From Pedobacter sp. Leaf250 (lineage in GTDB: Bacteria; Bacteroidota; Bacteroidia; Sphingobacteriales; Sphingobacteriaceae), in contig NZ_CAKLBU010000008.1 in assembly GCF_920984735.1 (NCBI RefSeq), forward strand, positions 172,484 through 236,483: a stretch of 64,000 bases of DNA, given 5' to 3'. The notes under the pieces were generated by a model, which was not told the origin of the DNA, made no database searches, and worked only from the letters and a program-made list of their open reading frames with translations. A program made the translations under genes and the position numbers. Shown one piece after another: positions 35,449 through 43,860 of this stretch. The stretch's first letter is position 1; the number at the start of each line of letters is the position of its first letter.

Positions 35449-36126
35449 ATGAAATATACTTATTATGGCCAATCATGTTTTTTAATTGAAGCAGATGGCA
35501 AAAAATTTCTTTTTGATCCTTTTATAAAATCAAATCCATTAGCCAAAGATATTGATACAACTAAAATCGAAGCCGATTATATTTTAGTTAGCCACGGGCA
35601 TGGCGACCATGTTGCCGATTTGGCGGAATTGGCAAAACAAACCAATGCTGAAGTTATAGCAATGGTAGAAGTTGCCAAATGGATTAAAGAACAAGGGGTA
35701 GAAAAGGTTACTGATATTAATTTTGGAACACAAAGGTTATCATTCGGGAAGCTTCGTACGGTTTGGGCTGTACACAGCAGCTCCAATCCAGATGGAAGTT
35801 ACGGTGGCAATCCAGCTGGTTTTGTATTAGAATTAGAAGGAAAGCAGATTTACTTTGCCGGCGATACAGCTTTAACGGTCGAAATGAAATTATTATCTGA
35901 ACTATACAATTTGGATTTTGCAATATTGCCGATTGGCGGTCACTATACAATGGATGTGGATGATGCCATAATCGCAGCAAAATATATTGATTGCGATCAA
36001 ATTATTGGGGTTCACTACAACACTTTCCCGCCAATTAGTATTGATACTGAAGACGCTTTATCGAAATTCAAACGTGAAGGCAAAACCTTACTATTGCCTC
36101 AAATTGGAGAAACGATAGATTTATAA
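35449..36126 (+). CDS. Metal-dependent hydrolase, metallo-beta-lactamase fold (UPF0173)
   Basis: 225 residues. Zinc motif SHGHGDHVAD (HxHxDH), then FAGDTALTVEMKLL and IIGVHYNTFPPI for the remaining His/Asp ligands, the layout of UPF0173/UlaG-like proteins. No signal; cytoplasmic. Substrate unknown. Starts 56 bases after ybaB and probably shares its transcript; ends at a bidirectional terminator. Confidence 0.92.
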   Translation: MKYTYYGQSCFLIEADGKKFLFDPFIKSNPLAKDIDTTKIEADYILVSHGHGDHVADLAELAKQTNAEVIAMVEVAKWIKEQGVEKVTDINFGTQRLSFGKLRTVWAVHSSSNPDGSYGGNPAGFVLELEGKQIYFAGDTALTVEMKLLSELYNLDFAILPIGGHYTMDVDDAIIAAKYIDCDQIIGVHYNTFPPISIDTEDALSKFKREGKTLLLPQIGETIDL

Positions 36127-36131
36127 AACAA

Positions 36132-36162
36132 AAAAGGGGATGATGTTAATCAGTCCCCTTTT
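36132..36162. terminator. Bidirectional terminator
   Basis: AAAAGGGG (36132-36139) pairs with CCCCTTTT (36155-36162) between converging genes. Confidence 0.75.
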
Positions 36163-36180
36163 CAAATTATAAACCTAAAC

Positions 36181-36516
36181 CTAATTCTTTTTAACAGCGG
36201 CTTTGTTTGCTTTGTAACGCATATCGGCTGTTCCATCTTTTTTTGTAGGACCAGCAACCTTGGTTACTACCTTTGTTTTGTTTTCTTTAAAACGCATATC
36301 TGGCGTACCATCTGCTTTTACTTTAGCAGCCGTTGTTGTGGTTTTAGTTTCTACTTTCTTAGCATCTGATTTTACGCCTGCTTTTACTGGAGCAACAGTT
36401 GTTTTTACTTCTTTTTTAACAGCTTTTTTCGCTTGTGTTGTGGCTGCTGGTGTTTGTGCAAATGCTGTAGTTAAACCAAATGCTGCGATTGCGATTAAAC
36501 TCAATAACTTTTTCAT
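36181..36516 (-). CDS. Secreted Lys/Thr/Ala-rich protein with a repeated DGTxDMRxKxNK motif
   Basis: 111 residues. Signal peptide of 20 (ending TAFAQ), then a low-complexity basic stretch (TTQAKKAVKKEVKTTVAP), then two copies of a 14-residue unit: KADGTPDMRFKENK and KKDGTADMRYKANK. Highly basic overall, so it may bind an anionic surface polymer or nucleic acid. Similar short repeats are seen in other small Bacteroidota secreted proteins. Function unknown. Confidence 0.72.
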   Translation of the reverse strand: MKKLLSLIAIAAFGLTTAFAQTPAATTQAKKAVKKEVKTTVAPVKAGVKSDAKKVETKTTTTAAKVKADGTPDMRFKENKTKVVTKVAGPTKKDGTADMRYKANKAAVKKN

Positions 36517-36601
36517 ACTCTTTAATTTTTTGTTTTACTCGTTTATTTGTTGATATAAAATTGATTAATCGGGATGAAGTTTTAATGAAGATAGGAAAAA
36601 A

Positions 36602-37477
36602 TTAGTTTAAGCTAAAACCAACATTAATTTTATAGATAAGAGGAATAGGTTGTTTGAGTAGTTTTCCAGGTGTCCACCTTGGCATATTCTGAAGTACTCT
36701 GATTACTTCATCGGCCAGTGTTCTGCTTGGCGCAGAAATTATAGTAATATCTTCAACATAACCACTTTCGCTAATTATGAAAGAGAGATAAACCTTGCCT
36801 TGAATGCGATTGTGAACATCATAATCTGGATATCTTACTGCCTTACTAAGGGATTTGTAAAACAGGTTTAAACCACCCGGGAAATTTGGAGCAGTAATTA
36901 TACTGTCTTTGTGAGTTGCTATACCACTACTATCTAAATAAGTACTATCAATTAATTTATTGCTTTCGTTGTAAATTTCTTTTACAGCAAGTTTTCCAGA
37001 TGGGTAATAAACTTTCCATTCACCTTTTTTCCTGCCATCCGAATAACTTCCTTCTTCCTGCATTTTTCCATTAGTCCAGTATCTAGCGGATGCGCCGTTT
37101 AATTTTCCACGAATATATATCTTGGTAGCTGTAGCTTTTCCTGTTGAATCATAATCAATCCATGATCCTGTCTTTTCATTATCATAAAAACTTCCTTTTA
37201 AAGAAATTTTGCCATTTCTATATTGGGTATAATTTCCATGTAAGGTTGTTAAGGCAGAATCGGAAAATGTTTCTTTTGAAATTGGTTCAAGATTTATCCC
37301 AAATTTTAACCTTACCCAGCTCGTACTATCTTTTTTATAGATTTTGTAGACAGAATTTGCTTTACTGATTTTATTCGTTGCAGTTCCATTTATGGCATAT
37401 ACCACAAGCGTATCACTTTTCTGTGCAATCGCACCAATTGAAAAAGCGCAAAGGAAAAATAATAATAATATTTTCAT
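36602..37477 (-). CDS. Secreted protein with YwqK/MORN-like repeats and TonB C-terminal domain
   Basis: 291 residues from ATG 37477, two bases after the polA stop. Signal peptide MKILLLFFLCAFSIGAIAQ. Residues about 75-190 hold MORN/YwqK-like repeats (NGKISLKGSFYDNEKTGSWI, GKMQEEGSYSDGRKKGEWKV, SGKLAVKEIYNE); about 210-291 is a TonB_C domain (GKVYLSFIISESGYVEDITI, VLQNMPRWTPGK). No membrane anchor for ExbBD coupling is visible, so it is a TonB-fold protein rather than a classic energy transducer. Probably co-transcribed with polA. Confidence 0.82.
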   Translation of the reverse strand: MKILLLFFLCAFSIGAIAQKSDTLVVYAINGTATNKISKANSVYKIYKKDSTSWVRLKFGINLEPISKETFSDSALTTLHGNYTQYRNGKISLKGSFYDNEKTGSWIDYDSTGKATATKIYIRGKLNGASARYWTNGKMQEEGSYSDGRKKGEWKVYYPSGKLAVKEIYNESNKLIDSTYLDSSGIATHKDSIITAPNFPGGLNLFYKSLSKAVRYPDYDVHNRIQGKVYLSFIISESGYVEDITIISAPSRTLADEVIRVLQNMPRWTPGKLLKQPIPLIYKINVGFSLN

Positions 37478-37479
37478 CT

Positions 37480-40287
37480 CTAATGTGCTGCCAACCAATT
37501 TTCTCCCTCGCCAATTTCTACTACAATTGGAACGGTTAATTTTATCGCATTGGCCATTTTATCTTGAATAATTGATTTCATCATTTCCTTCTCTGACTTC
37601 AATACATCAAAAACCAGTTCATCATGCACCTGCATAGTCATGGTTGATTGAAGGTTTTGCGCTTTAATTTCCTTGTGGATATTAATCATCGCAATTTTAA
37701 TCATATCTGCCGCTGATCCTTGAATTGGCGCATTTATAGCATTCCGTTCAGCAAAACCTCGAACGGTTTGGTTAGCCGAATTAATATCTCTTAAATAGCG
37801 TCTTCTGCCCATAATGGTTTCCACAAATCCATTTTCGCGGGCGAAATTCATAGTATCGCTCATGTATCGTTTTATACCTGGATATTGAGCAAAATATTGT
37901 TCGATAATATCTGCTGCTTCTTTACGTGGAATCCCCAAATTCTGCGATAATCCAAATGCAGACTGTCCATATATAATACCGAAGTTTACGGCTTTAGCAT
38001 TTCTACGTTGTGTACTATCTACATCTTCAATCGCTATACCATATACTTTTGCAGCCGTTGCAGTATGGATATCGATATTTTTACTGAATGCATCCAACAT
38101 ATTTTCTTCCTTGCTGATCTCTGCAATAATCCTTAATTCTATCTGCGAATAATCGGCCGATAATAAAATGTGGTTTTCATCACGAGCGATAAACGCTTTA
38201 CGTACTTCACGCCCTCTTTCCGTACGGATTGGAATATTCTGTAAATTTGGGTTGTTAGAACTTAGCCGGCCTGTTGCGGCAACAGCTTGATTGTACGAAG
38301 TATGCACCCTTCCTGTTTTAGGATTTACCATCAATGGCAAAGCATCAACATATGTAGATTTCAGTTTTTGTAACTGACGGAAATCTAAGATATCTTTTAC
38401 GATATCGCTTTTGCTGGCCAATGCCATAAGCACATCTTCACCTGTTTGATACTGCCCAGTTTTGGTTTTCTTCGCCTTTGGATCTAACTGAAGTTTATCA
38501 AATAAAACTTCGCCCAATTGCTTCGGCGATGCTAAATTAAATTTGATTCCAGCTTTATCATAAACATTTTGCTCAAACTTAATAATATCAGTCTCTAACT
38601 CTTTTGAATAAGCAATCAGTGTTTCAATATCTATTCGTACACCTTCTTTTTCGATATCAGCCAAAACATAAACCAGCGGATTTTCAATTTCATCTGCCAG
38701 TTTAGCGGCATTTAATTCCTTTAATTTCGGCTCAAACACCTGGGCCAACTGCAGTGTAACATCAGCATCTTCTGCGGCATAATCTACCACATCAATTACC
38801 GGAACATCACGCATGGTTAATTGATTTTTGCCCTTTGCGCCAATTAGTTTAGTGATGGATATAGGAGAATAACCCAGATAGTTTTCTGAAAGAACGTCCA
38901 TTCCGTGGCGGGTATCCGGATCAATCAGATAATGGGCAAGCATGGTATCAAAAAGTTTTCCTTTAACTTGAACATCATACCATTTCAGTACTAAAATATC
39001 ATACTTGGTATTCTGCCCTATCTTCTTAATTTTTTCATTTTCCAGCACTACGCGGAATTCATCTACTATCGCTTGCGCTTCTTCTCTATTCGCAGAAACA
39101 GGTATGTAATAACCAGAGCCTGGCTTTATTGAAAATGAAAGGCCTACTAAATCAGCCATATTTGCATCGGTACCGGTAGTTTCTGTGTCAAAAGAAACGC
39201 TACCTTGACTTAGTAATAATTTAATTAAATCTGCACGCTGTTCGGCAGTTTCTACCAGCACATAGTCATGTTCTGTGTTTTCTATTGTTCTTGCAGGAAG
39301 TTTTTCTACTGGCTCCTCTTCTAAAGTATTGGTATATTGGATGGTTTCGCCCGATTGATTTCTAAAAAGATCAGTTTGTGTTCCTTCGCCAAATTTTGCT
39401 GTGGTTACAGAAAATTCATCACCAAAAACACGGCGACCTAAGGTTCTAAATTCGAGTTCAGTAAATAACGGCTCGAGTAAATCCTTACTTGGATCGCACA
39501 GTTCCAAACTTTCTTCATCCAATTCTACCGGTACATCCAATTGAATAGTTGCCAGTTTTTTTGAAATCAATCCCTGCTCGGCAAAATTTTCTACATTTTC
39601 ACGTTGCTTGCCTTTAAGTTCATGCGAATTGGCAATAATATTTTCCATGGAGCCATATTGCTTAATCAACAATTTCGCAGTTTTCTCTCCAATACCCGGG
39701 ATGCCGGGAATGTTATCCACTGCATCGCCCCACAGGCCTAAAATATCAATAACTTGAAGAACGTTTTCAATTTCCCATTTAGCTAAAATTTCTTGCACTC
39801 CCAAAATTTCCATTCCATTACCCATGCGAGCAGGCTTGTAAATGAAAATATTTTCAGAAACGAGTTGTGCGAAATCTTTATCGGGAGTCATACAAAAAAC
39901 CTGATAACCTTTTAGTTCTGCTTTCTTGGCCAATGTGCCAATAATGTCGTCAGCCTCATACCCATCGGATGTAATTACTGGGATATTAAAACCGGTTATT
40001 AATTTGATAACATAAGGCATAGCCGCCGCTAAATCTTCGGGCATAGCTTGTCTGTGTGCTTTGTAAGCTTCGAAAGATGTGTGTCTTTCAGTTGGTGCTT
40101 CGGTATCAAAAACAACGGCAATATGTGTTGGTTTTTCTTTCTTCAAAACATCGAGCAAGGTGTTAGTGAAACCCATAACTGCCGATGTATTGATGCCTGA
40201 TGAAGTAAAACGAGGGTTTTTACTTAACGCAAAATGTGCTCTATACATCAGCGCCATACCATCCAGAAGAAAAAGTTTTTTATTCAT
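37480..40287 (-). CDS. polA: DNA polymerase I
   Basis: 935 residues from ATG 40287; a longer frame start 17 codons up is ignored because MNKKLFLLDGMALMYRAHFA is the standard beginning. Order: 5'-3' exonuclease (1-about 300; VFDTEAPTERH, GDAVDNIPGIPGIGEKTA), 3'-5' exonuclease (about 345-530; SFDTETTGTDANM with catalytic Asp and Glu, so proofreading is probably active) and family A polymerase (about 560-935; LLSADYSQIELRIIA, RRNAKAVNFGIIYG, MQVHDELVFDV). Works in gap repair and Okazaki fragment maturation. Confidence 0.97.
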   Translation of the reverse strand: MNKKLFLLDGMALMYRAHFALSKNPRFTSSGINTSAVMGFTNTLLDVLKKEKPTHIAVVFDTEAPTERHTSFEAYKAHRQAMPEDLAAAMPYVIKLITGFNIPVITSDGYEADDIIGTLAKKAELKGYQVFCMTPDKDFAQLVSENIFIYKPARMGNGMEILGVQEILAKWEIENVLQVIDILGLWGDAVDNIPGIPGIGEKTAKLLIKQYGSMENIIANSHELKGKQRENVENFAEQGLISKKLATIQLDVPVELDEESLELCDPSKDLLEPLFTELEFRTLGRRVFGDEFSVTTAKFGEGTQTDLFRNQSGETIQYTNTLEEEPVEKLPARTIENTEHDYVLVETAEQRADLIKLLLSQGSVSFDTETTGTDANMADLVGLSFSIKPGSGYYIPVSANREEAQAIVDEFRVVLENEKIKKIGQNTKYDILVLKWYDVQVKGKLFDTMLAHYLIDPDTRHGMDVLSENYLGYSPISITKLIGAKGKNQLTMRDVPVIDVVDYAAEDADVTLQLAQVFEPKLKELNAAKLADEIENPLVYVLADIEKEGVRIDIETLIAYSKELETDIIKFEQNVYDKAGIKFNLASPKQLGEVLFDKLQLDPKAKKTKTGQYQTGEDVLMALASKSDIVKDILDFRQLQKLKSTYVDALPLMVNPKTGRVHTSYNQAVAATGRLSSNNPNLQNIPIRTERGREVRKAFIARDENHILLSADYSQIELRIIAEISKEENMLDAFSKNIDIHTATAAKVYGIAIEDVDSTQRRNAKAVNFGIIYGQSAFGLSQNLGIPRKEAADIIEQYFAQYPGIKRYMSDTMNFARENGFVETIMGRRRYLRDINSANQTVRGFAERNAINAPIQGSAADMIKIAMINIHKEIKAQNLQSTMTMQVHDELVFDVLKSEKEMMKSIIQDKMANAIKLTVPIVVEIGEGENWLAAH

Positions 40288-40301
40288 GTTATAAAAGTAA
40301 C

Positions 40302-40309
40302 CAAAGTTA
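40302..40309 (-). promoter_or_regulatory. -7 box of polA promoter
   Basis: Minus-strand TAACTTTG, perfect TAnnTTTG match 15 bases before the polA ATG; a TTTG lies 26 bases further up, slightly long for -33. Leader would be very short. Confidence 0.4.
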
Positions 40310-40465
40310 GCCATATCAGTAAAATGCTTTTTCAACAAAAAAAATGATTTTTAAAAGCTAATATTTAAAAATTTGAAAGTGATTAATATTTGATCAGTAT
40401 TAAAATCGTGGGAAATTGCAAGATTTAATAATTTGTTCCGTTATTTGTGATTGAGCACAACAATT

Positions 40466-41149
40466 ATGAAATTTTTATCTACCATACTTTTCCTGTTATT
40501 TACTGCTAATACCATTTCTGCACAAGATTTCATCGTTAAAAATAATGACGATGTGATTCGTGGTACCATTAAAGGCACAGATTATTACTCGGTTTATATT
40601 AGCGCAAATGATGAAGCTGACGTAATTCTTCCTGCAAAAGATGTTAAAAATTTCTTCTGGAATGGAAATAGTTTCTTAAGTAAAGGCTTCGCCAATGGCA
40701 AAAATTTTGAATACCGCTTTGTGAAATTAATTGAGTTGGGAGCAGTAAATCTTTATTCTTTTGGTGGTGGAACTCTGGTGCCCGCAGTGAAAGAAAAGAA
40801 GGTGAAGTTTAGGCCTTCTATTGGTATTGGAACAGGAACTGGCAACTTCGGTGGCATGGGAATGGGTGGTGGTATAGGCGTTGGATTGGACAATAGAAAT
40901 GCAGCACCTGAACGACCAGCTGGCGCACCGGCTATTCGCTATTTTATCGAAAAGCCAGGAAGTGGACCTTTGCAGGAAGTACCCATGAAAGCCATAACTG
41001 ATGAAGATAAAACGGCCAATGTAAAAACAATTCTTCTACAAAAATTAGGAGATAATTTAAGTTTAAAATCGAAGGTTGAAAGTAGTACAGCGCTTAATAG
41101 CCGTGAGGTAATTGAGTTGATTAAAGAGTATAATGCTGCAAAAAAATAG
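40466..41149 (+). CDS. Hypothetical secreted protein with Gly-rich centre
   Basis: 227 residues from ATG 40466 (a TTG five codons earlier is the longer choice). Signal peptide MKFLSTILFLLFTANTISAQ. The N-terminal part is beta-rich (DFIVKNNDDVIRGTIKGTDY), a Gly/Met-rich linker follows (GTGNFGGMGMGGGIGVGLD) and the end is a charged helix region. No recognised domain. Alone between divergent polA and a converging AhpD-like gene. Confidence 0.68.
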   Translation: MKFLSTILFLLFTANTISAQDFIVKNNDDVIRGTIKGTDYYSVYISANDEADVILPAKDVKNFFWNGNSFLSKGFANGKNFEYRFVKLIELGAVNLYSFGGGTLVPAVKEKKVKFRPSIGIGTGTGNFGGMGMGGGIGVGLDNRNAAPERPAGAPAIRYFIEKPGSGPLQEVPMKAITDEDKTANVKTILLQKLGDNLSLKSKVESSTALNSREVIELIKEYNAAKK

Positions 41150-41365
41150 ATTAGAATTGATGTGATTAAAGGATTATAAGATCGATTTGTTGAGTGCAAA
41201 GTTAAAGTAGCAGAGCATTAAATGATTGTGAATTTTGAAGATATAATCCGGCTATCATCAGCCCTGCTGTAATTAATTTAAGAAACTACGCATCGCGAAT
41301 AATTAATTAAGTTATAGACTTATTTCGATACTCTTTAAAGCCTTTAAAAACTACCAATAAAATTA

Positions 41366-41710
41366 CTAACCAGCCAAAAGCTCATCCCAATATTCTACCG
41401 CTCTTCTATAGTGCGGAATTACAATGCTGCCGCCAACTAAGTTTGCAATCATAAAAATCTCATTCATTTCATCACTGTTTACGCCAGCGTCATGGCATTT
41501 GCCTAAGTGATATTTTATACAATCATCACAACGCAAAACCATCGATGCCACAAGTCCAAGCATTTCTTTTGTTTTCACATCTAGTGCTCCATCAGCATAA
41601 GATGTCGTATCAAGCGCAAAAAATCTTTTGATATTTGTGTTGGCGGTTTCCATGATTCTATCGTTCATTTTTTCACGATAGCCATTAAATTCTTCTACTA
41701 ATTTTCCCAT
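41366..41710 (-). CDS. Carboxymuconolactone decarboxylase / AhpD-like protein
   Basis: 114 residues, all helical. The AhpD-type active site reads CDDCIKYHLGKCHDAG (CxxC followed by His), which suits a peroxidase or thiol-disulfide role better than the lactone decarboxylase activity in the family name. Cytoplasmic. It ends the run trmB, alkyltransferase-like, AhpD-like on the minus strand; spacing to the gene before is 65 bases. Confidence 0.88.
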   Translation of the reverse strand: MGKLVEEFNGYREKMNDRIMETANTNIKRFFALDTTSYADGALDVKTKEMLGLVASMVLRCDDCIKYHLGKCHDAGVNSDEMNEIFMIANLVGGSIVIPHYRRAVEYWDELLAG

Positions 41711-41775
41711 ATTAATTAATTATTGACTGAGTGGATCTTGAATGAGTTGGCGTTAACCCTGTAAATTTTATAATC

Positions 41776-42114
41776 TTAACCTTCAACGTTAATGTCTTCC
41801 ATTGGATTCCAGAATACCTTTTTAAAGTTGACAACCTTGTCATTCTTTACTTCAATTCCTTCCTTTAGCAACAGTTCTTCCATCATTTCTGGTGTTTCGA
41901 AATGAAATTTCCCGGTGAGCAAGCCGCTGCTGTTTACTACCCGATGGGCAGGTACTTTTGGATGTGCTGTTCCGGCGTAGCTCATGGCATGCCCAACTAT
42001 TCTTGATGATTTTGCCGCTCCCAAACTTTTAGCGATGGCACCATAAGAAGTAACCCTTCCACTAGGAATTAAACGGGCAATTTCATAAACCTGTTCGTAA
42101 AAGTTAGTATCCAT
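41776..42114 (-). CDS. Alkyltransferase-like (ATL) DNA-binding protein, MGMT family
   Basis: 112 residues, only the C-terminal DNA-binding domain of MGMT. The family motif PCHRV is VPAHRVVNSSG here: the alkyl-accepting Cys is Ala, so it cannot remove alkyl groups. ATL proteins bind O6-alkylguanine, flip and bend DNA and pass the lesion to nucleotide-excision repair. The helix-turn-helix with the Arg finger is SSRIVGHAMSYA. Its ATG overlaps the last base of the trmB stop (42114), so translation is coupled. Confidence 0.88.
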   Translation of the reverse strand: MDTNFYEQVYEIARLIPSGRVTSYGAIAKSLGAAKSSRIVGHAMSYAGTAHPKVPAHRVVNSSGLLTGKFHFETPEMMEELLLKEGIEVKNDKVVNFKKVFWNPMEDINVEG

Positions 42115-42764
42115 TATTCAAATGAAAATTGAATGTAATTGATGTTTTTGTCGTGAAGCAAATATTTCTTTTCGTAGTATGTTTTGATCGATAAAACATG
42201 ATCTGCTAAATCAGATGTGTATAAATGATCAGTATTTTTATGTACCACCAAACCAAGTTCTTTAACCTTTTCGCAGGTGTAGGCATAAAGCTGATCGTTA
42301 TCGGTTTTAAGATTTACCTTTCCGCCAGGCTTTAAAACTGCTTTATAACGATTTAAAAATGCAGGAAATGTTAGTCGCTTTTTTTCCCTGCTGTCTTGCG
42401 GTTGAGGATCAGGGAAAGTGATCCAAATTTCATCAATTTCTCCATCGGCAAAATAATCCAGTAAATTTTCAATCTGAATTCTTAGAAAAGCAACGTTATT
42501 AATTCCTTCTTCAATTGCGGTTTTTGCACCTCGCCAAATGCGGTTGCCTTTATAATCAACGCCAATAAAATTTTTATCAGGAAATAATGTGGCTAAATTT
42601 ACTGTGTATTCACCTTTTCCACAGGCTAGTTCTAATACAATAGGATTACTGTTTTTAAAATGCGTTTCTGCCCATTTGCCTTTTAAATCTTTTCCCTGAT
42701 CTAATTGATATACGTTTGCAAAGGTTTCTATCTCGGCAAAACGTCTAAGTTTATCTTTACCCAA
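42114..42764 (-). CDS. trmB: tRNA (guanine-N7-)-methyltransferase
   Basis: 216 residues, starting at a TTG (42764); no ATG fits the frame upstream. Methylates G46 of tRNA with SAM. Motifs: VLELACGKGEYTVNLA (SAM site), NFIGVDYKGNRIWRGAK, ENLLDYF and the catalytic ITFPDPQPQDSREKKRL, which is TrmB-specific. End: INYIQFSFE. A perfect -7 box lies only 14 bases upstream of the start, so the leader is very short. Confidence 0.94.
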   Translation of the reverse strand: MGKDKLRRFAEIETFANVYQLDQGKDLKGKWAETHFKNSNPIVLELACGKGEYTVNLATLFPDKNFIGVDYKGNRIWRGAKTAIEEGINNVAFLRIQIENLLDYFADGEIDEIWITFPDPQPQDSREKKRLTFPAFLNRYKAVLKPGGKVNLKTDNDQLYAYTCEKVKELGLVVHKNTDHLYTSDLADHVLSIKTYYEKKYLLHDKNINYIQFSFE

Positions 42765-42777
42765 AAGTTTTTTTTGG

Positions 42778-42785
42778 CAAATTTA
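42778..42785 (-). promoter_or_regulatory. -7 box of the trmB promoter
   Basis: Minus-strand TAAATTTG, perfect TAnnTTTG match 14 bases before the TTG start of trmB. Confidence 0.45.
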
Positions 42786-42851
42786 CAATTAAATCATTTA
42801 TCAACACTTCTTTTTGAGCGCAGAAATCATGTCTTTTTAGTTTATCAATTG

Positions 42852-42859
42852 TATTTTTG
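42852..42859 (+). promoter_or_regulatory. -7 box of the fcl promoter
   Basis: TATTTTTG, perfect TAnnTTTG match. It overlaps the first possible TTG start (42857) of fcl, so that start is unlikely; the TTG at 42881 lies 22 bases after the box. Confidence 0.45.
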
Positions 42860-42880
42860 CAGACTATTAAAAACAACACA

Positions 42881-43807
42881 TTGGAAAAAAGCGCTAAAAT
42901 TTATATTGCAGGTCATCGAGGTATGGTTGGCTCAGCAATTTATCGTAAGCTGGAAAAAGAAGGTTTCGAAAATTTAATAACCAAAACTTCTGATGAATTA
43001 GATTTAAGAAACCAACAGGCTGTGGCCGATTTTTTTGCAGAAGAAAAACCAGAATATGTATTTTTAGCTGCGGCAAAAGTGGGCGGCATTGTGGCAAACA
43101 ATACTTATAGAGCTGATTTTATTTATGAAAATTTGGCCATTCAGAATAATGTGATTCATCAATCTTATATAACGGGAGTTAAAAAGCTGATGTTTTTAGG
43201 TTCGAGTTGCATTTATCCAAAATTAGCTCCACAACCACTTAAAGAAGATTATTTGTTAACGGGATTGTTAGAGGATAGCAATGAGCCTTATGCAATTGCT
43301 AAAATTGCCGGTATTAAAATGTGCGATGCTTATCGCGATCAATACGGTTGTAATTTTATTTCTGTGATGCCAACCAACCTGTATGGATATAACGATAATT
43401 ATCATCCGCAAAACTCACATGTTTTACCTGCTTTGATCAGAAAAATACATGAAGCTAAAGTTAATGATGAAAAGTATGTAACCGTATGGGGTTCTGGAAC
43501 ACCATTGCGTGAATTTTTATTTGCTGATGATTTGGCCGATGCTTGCTATTTCTTAATGCAAAACTTTAATGAACCCAATTTGATTAATATAGGAACCGGG
43601 CACGATTTAACCATTAAAGATTTAGCGCTATTAATAAAAGATGTACTCGGATTTGATGGTGAACTGGAATTTGATAGCAGTAAGCCAGATGGAACACCTC
43701 GAAAATTAATGGATGTAACCAAACTTCATAACCTTGGTTGGAAACATAAAATTGAATTAAGGGAAGGTATTGAATTGGCTTACCAGGATTTTCAAAGTAG
43801 GTATTAA
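42881..43807 (+). CDS. fcl: GDP-L-fucose synthase
   Basis: 308 residues from a TTG at 42881, giving [17 protein letters not shown] as in family members; no in-frame ATG precedes the Rossmann motif. NADPH site GHRGMVGSA, catalytic Ser in [10 protein letters not shown] and Tyr/Lys in [10 protein letters not shown]. It epimerises and reduces GDP-4-keto-6-deoxy-mannose to GDP-L-fucose for surface polysaccharide. The GDP-mannose dehydratase gene (gmd) usually next to it is absent here. Confidence 0.93.
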   Translation: MEKSAKIYIAGHRGMVGSAIYRKLEKEGFENLITKTSDELDLRNQQAVADFFAEEKPEYVFLAAAKVGGIVANNTYRADFIYENLAIQNNVIHQSYITGVKKLMFLGSSCIYPKLAPQPLKEDYLLTGLLEDSNEPYAIAKIAGIKMCDAYRDQYGCNFISVMPTNLYGYNDNYHPQNSHVLPALIRKIHEAKVNDEKYVTVWGSGTPLREFLFADDLADACYFLMQNFNEPNLINIGTGHDLTIKDLALLIKDVLGFDGELEFDSSKPDGTPRKLMDVTKLHNLGWKHKIELREGIELAYQDFQSRY

Positions 43808-43814
43808 ATTATTC

Positions 43815-43860
43815 ATAGTTAAAATTGATATATTTGAAAAGATAAATCAATTTTAACTAT
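43815..43860 (+). promoter_or_regulatory. Inverted repeat over the oxyR promoter
   Basis: ATAGTTAAAATTGAT (43815-43829) is the exact reverse complement of ATCAATTTTAACTAT (43846-43860), 16 bases apart; the right arm ends one base before the oxyR ATG. A perfect -7 box TATATTTG (43829-43836) lies in the spacer. Suggests a dimer-binding operator for autoregulation; a weak A+T hairpin terminator for fcl is the alternative. Confidence 0.55.

Noticed and set aside
42705..42977. Plus-strand open frame across the trmB/fcl spacer
   Set aside because: It covers both gene starts in another frame and is A+T-rich noise.
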